A stretch of DNA of 8,837 nucleotides from an uncultured Methylococcaceae bacterium (GTDB lineage: Bacteria; Pseudomonadota; Gammaproteobacteria; Methylococcales; Methylomonadaceae), in NCBI GenBank assembly GCA_903939355.1, contig CAJAHC010000270.1, forward strand, positions 1 to 8,837, in the 5' to 3' direction. Shown in pieces: positions 8,382-8,837 of the stretch. Both the position numbers and the translations under genes were made by a program. The notes under the pieces were generated by a model, which searched no databases, was not told where the DNA came from, and saw nothing but the letters and a program-made list of their open reading frames with translations. Numbering within the stretch: position 1 is the stretch's first letter; the number at the start of each line of letters is the position of its first letter.

Positions 8382-8412
8382 GGATACAGGGTGACATAGA
8401 TTTACGAAAAAT

Positions 8413-8428
8413 TCAAACATATGTTCGA
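8413..8428. promoter_or_regulatory. LexA-binding SOS box, proximal to lexA
   Basis: TCAAACATATGTTCGA differs by one base from the palindrome TCGAAC-N4-GTTCGA, the Gram-positive/actinobacterial SOS box. It lies 31 bases before the lexA ATG, a position fit for autoregulation. Gammaproteobacterial SOS boxes have a different form (CTGT-N8-ACAG), so this site does not belong with the genes to the left. Confidence 0.85.
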
Positions 8429-8473
8429 ATTTAACTTGCTATTTGTCAGTGGTGGGGTGTTTAATTGTCTTAT

Positions 8474-8489
8474 TCGAACAGTTGTTCGA
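8474..8489. promoter_or_regulatory. LexA-binding SOS box, proximal to the LysM gene
   Basis: TCGAACAGTTGTTCGA has perfect outer half-sites (TCGAAC and GTTCGA), extended by a further A-T pair on each side. It lies 34 bases before the LysM gene ATG, so that gene is expected to be induced by DNA damage. The two boxes are 61 bases apart centre to centre in the shared lexA/LysM intergenic region. Confidence 0.9.
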
Positions 8490-8512
8490 ATACCTTCCCC
8501 AAGGTAGTTCGC

Positions 8513-8517
8513 AGGAG
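8513..8517 (+). promoter_or_regulatory. Shine-Dalgarno of the LysM gene
   Basis: AGGAG lies 6 bases before the ATG at 8524. It is the strongest ribosome-binding site in the window and fixes this start. Confidence 0.75.
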
Positions 8518-8523
8518 AAAACT

Positions 8524-8837
8524 ATGAGCACAGTGTCATTAGCTAGCAATACCAGTGTTTTACAAGGCTTTTCTAGCCCTTTCACACAATCGATCAATCC
8601 GTCCGGCGCATCACTCACTCGTCGTGGTCGACTAGCTCGCACTTTGTTCGTAGCTTCCCTGACCGTGGTCCTGGTGGCAGGTTTTGCTGCCCAATCAGGT
8701 GCCGGTAATCAAGTAGTGGCCCCAACCTCTTATGTGACCGTAGTTGTGCCAGGAGGAGAGACCCTCTGGTCTGTCGCCTCTGCATACTCGCGCGGGGATG
8801 TGCAGGCGATGGTTGAGGCGATCCGTGAGGCTAATAA
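8524..8837 (+). CDS. Membrane-anchored LysM domain protein, SOS-controlled, 3' end outside the window
   Basis: The frame is open to the window end, giving 104 complete codons. Residues 1-33 are a Ser/Thr/Asn-rich cytoplasmic leader. Arg-Arg-Gly-Arg-Leu-Ala-Arg (33-39) precedes a single hydrophobic segment at about 41-57, in positive-inside order. A LysM domain starts at about residue 70: Tyr-Val-Thr-Val-Val-Val-Pro-Gly-Gly-Glu-Thr-Leu-Trp-Ser-Val-Ala, then Ile-Arg-Glu-Ala-Asn. LysM binds peptidoglycan. Small membrane-anchored LysM proteins encoded divergently from lexA in Gram-positive bacteria (YneA of Bacillus, DivS/ChiZ-like proteins of actinobacteria) delay cell division during the SOS response; that role here is inferred from the SOS box and layout. 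In actinobacteria nrdR often follows, but it would be beyond the window. Base and codon use (many GCC, GTG, CTG, GGC) differ clearly from the genes before 8343. Confidence 0.87.
   Translation, partial: MSTVSLASNTSVLQGFSSPFTQSINPSGASLTRRGRLARTLFVASLTVVLVAGFAAQSGAGNQVVAPTSYVTVVVPGGETLWSVASAYSRGDVQAMVEAIREAN

Noticed and set aside
8439..8642. Open frame of 67 codons on the minus strand across the SOS box and LysM start.
   Set aside because: It is antisense to the LysM gene and runs through the regulatory region; no family features are seen.
8343..8837. Horizontal transfer of an actinobacterial lexA/LysM segment into the gammaproteobacterium.
   Set aside because: No insertion sequence, integrase or target duplication is visible, and both genes are cut at one shared short word, so an assembly join is simpler. 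Only read mapping could reverse this.

Overview
The window is mostly an ordinary stretch of a low-GC gammaproteobacterial chromosome. It ends in about 490 bases that look like they come from an actinobacterium. The gammaproteobacterial assignment rests on the gene order ygfB-pepP-ubiH (as in Escherichia coli), a CmoB tRNA-modification enzyme, MlaC, a Pseudomonas-type HemB and an AroE whose key residues match E. coli. AT-rich codon use and the gene content would fit a free-living aquatic member, but I cannot fix the genus from sequence alone.

Layout. Positions 1-3011 (+) hold a tightly packed unit: the 3' part of a ygfB/UPF0149 gene, pepP (Xaa-Pro aminopeptidase) 3 bases later, and ubiH (ubiquinone ring hydroxylase), whose start overlaps the pepP stop by one base. 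A stem-loop with a U-rich tail on the minus strand follows. Next come three minus-strand genes: a small secreted ComEA-like helix-hairpin-helix protein (3130-3477), cmoB (3635-4609) and a stand-alone mlaC-like gene (4750-5385). A perfect 14-bp inverted repeat lies between mlaC and cmoB. Divergent from mlaC, hemB (5533-6546, +) overlaps aroE (6543-7376, +) by 4 bases. Convergent with aroE is a gamma-class carbonic anhydrase-like gene (7418-7954, -). At 8120 (+) a YgjP/DUF45 metallopeptidase gene begins but breaks off after about 77 codons.

At about 8343-8350 the sequence changes character. To the right lies a typical actinobacterial lexA/LysM divergent promoter: the first 13 codons of lexA on the minus strand, two actinobacterial-type SOS boxes, a strong Shine-Dalgarno and the N-terminal 104 codons of a membrane-anchored LysM protein running off the window end. 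Both ygjP and lexA are cut at the same point, at a short sequence that can be read as part of either gene. The simplest explanation is a chimeric assembly join between two organisms, not a biological fusion.

Functionally the genes are housekeeping: ubiquinone, haem and aromatic amino-acid precursor synthesis, tRNA wobble modification, lipid transport and peptide turnover. I found no mobile element, CRISPR array, tRNA, rRNA or convincing new system. No intergenic gap exceeds 300 bases. Points of interest are the chimeric junction, the cysteine-free metal site of HemB, the orphan mlaC, the absence of a second ubi hydroxylase after ubiH, and the two structured intergenic elements.
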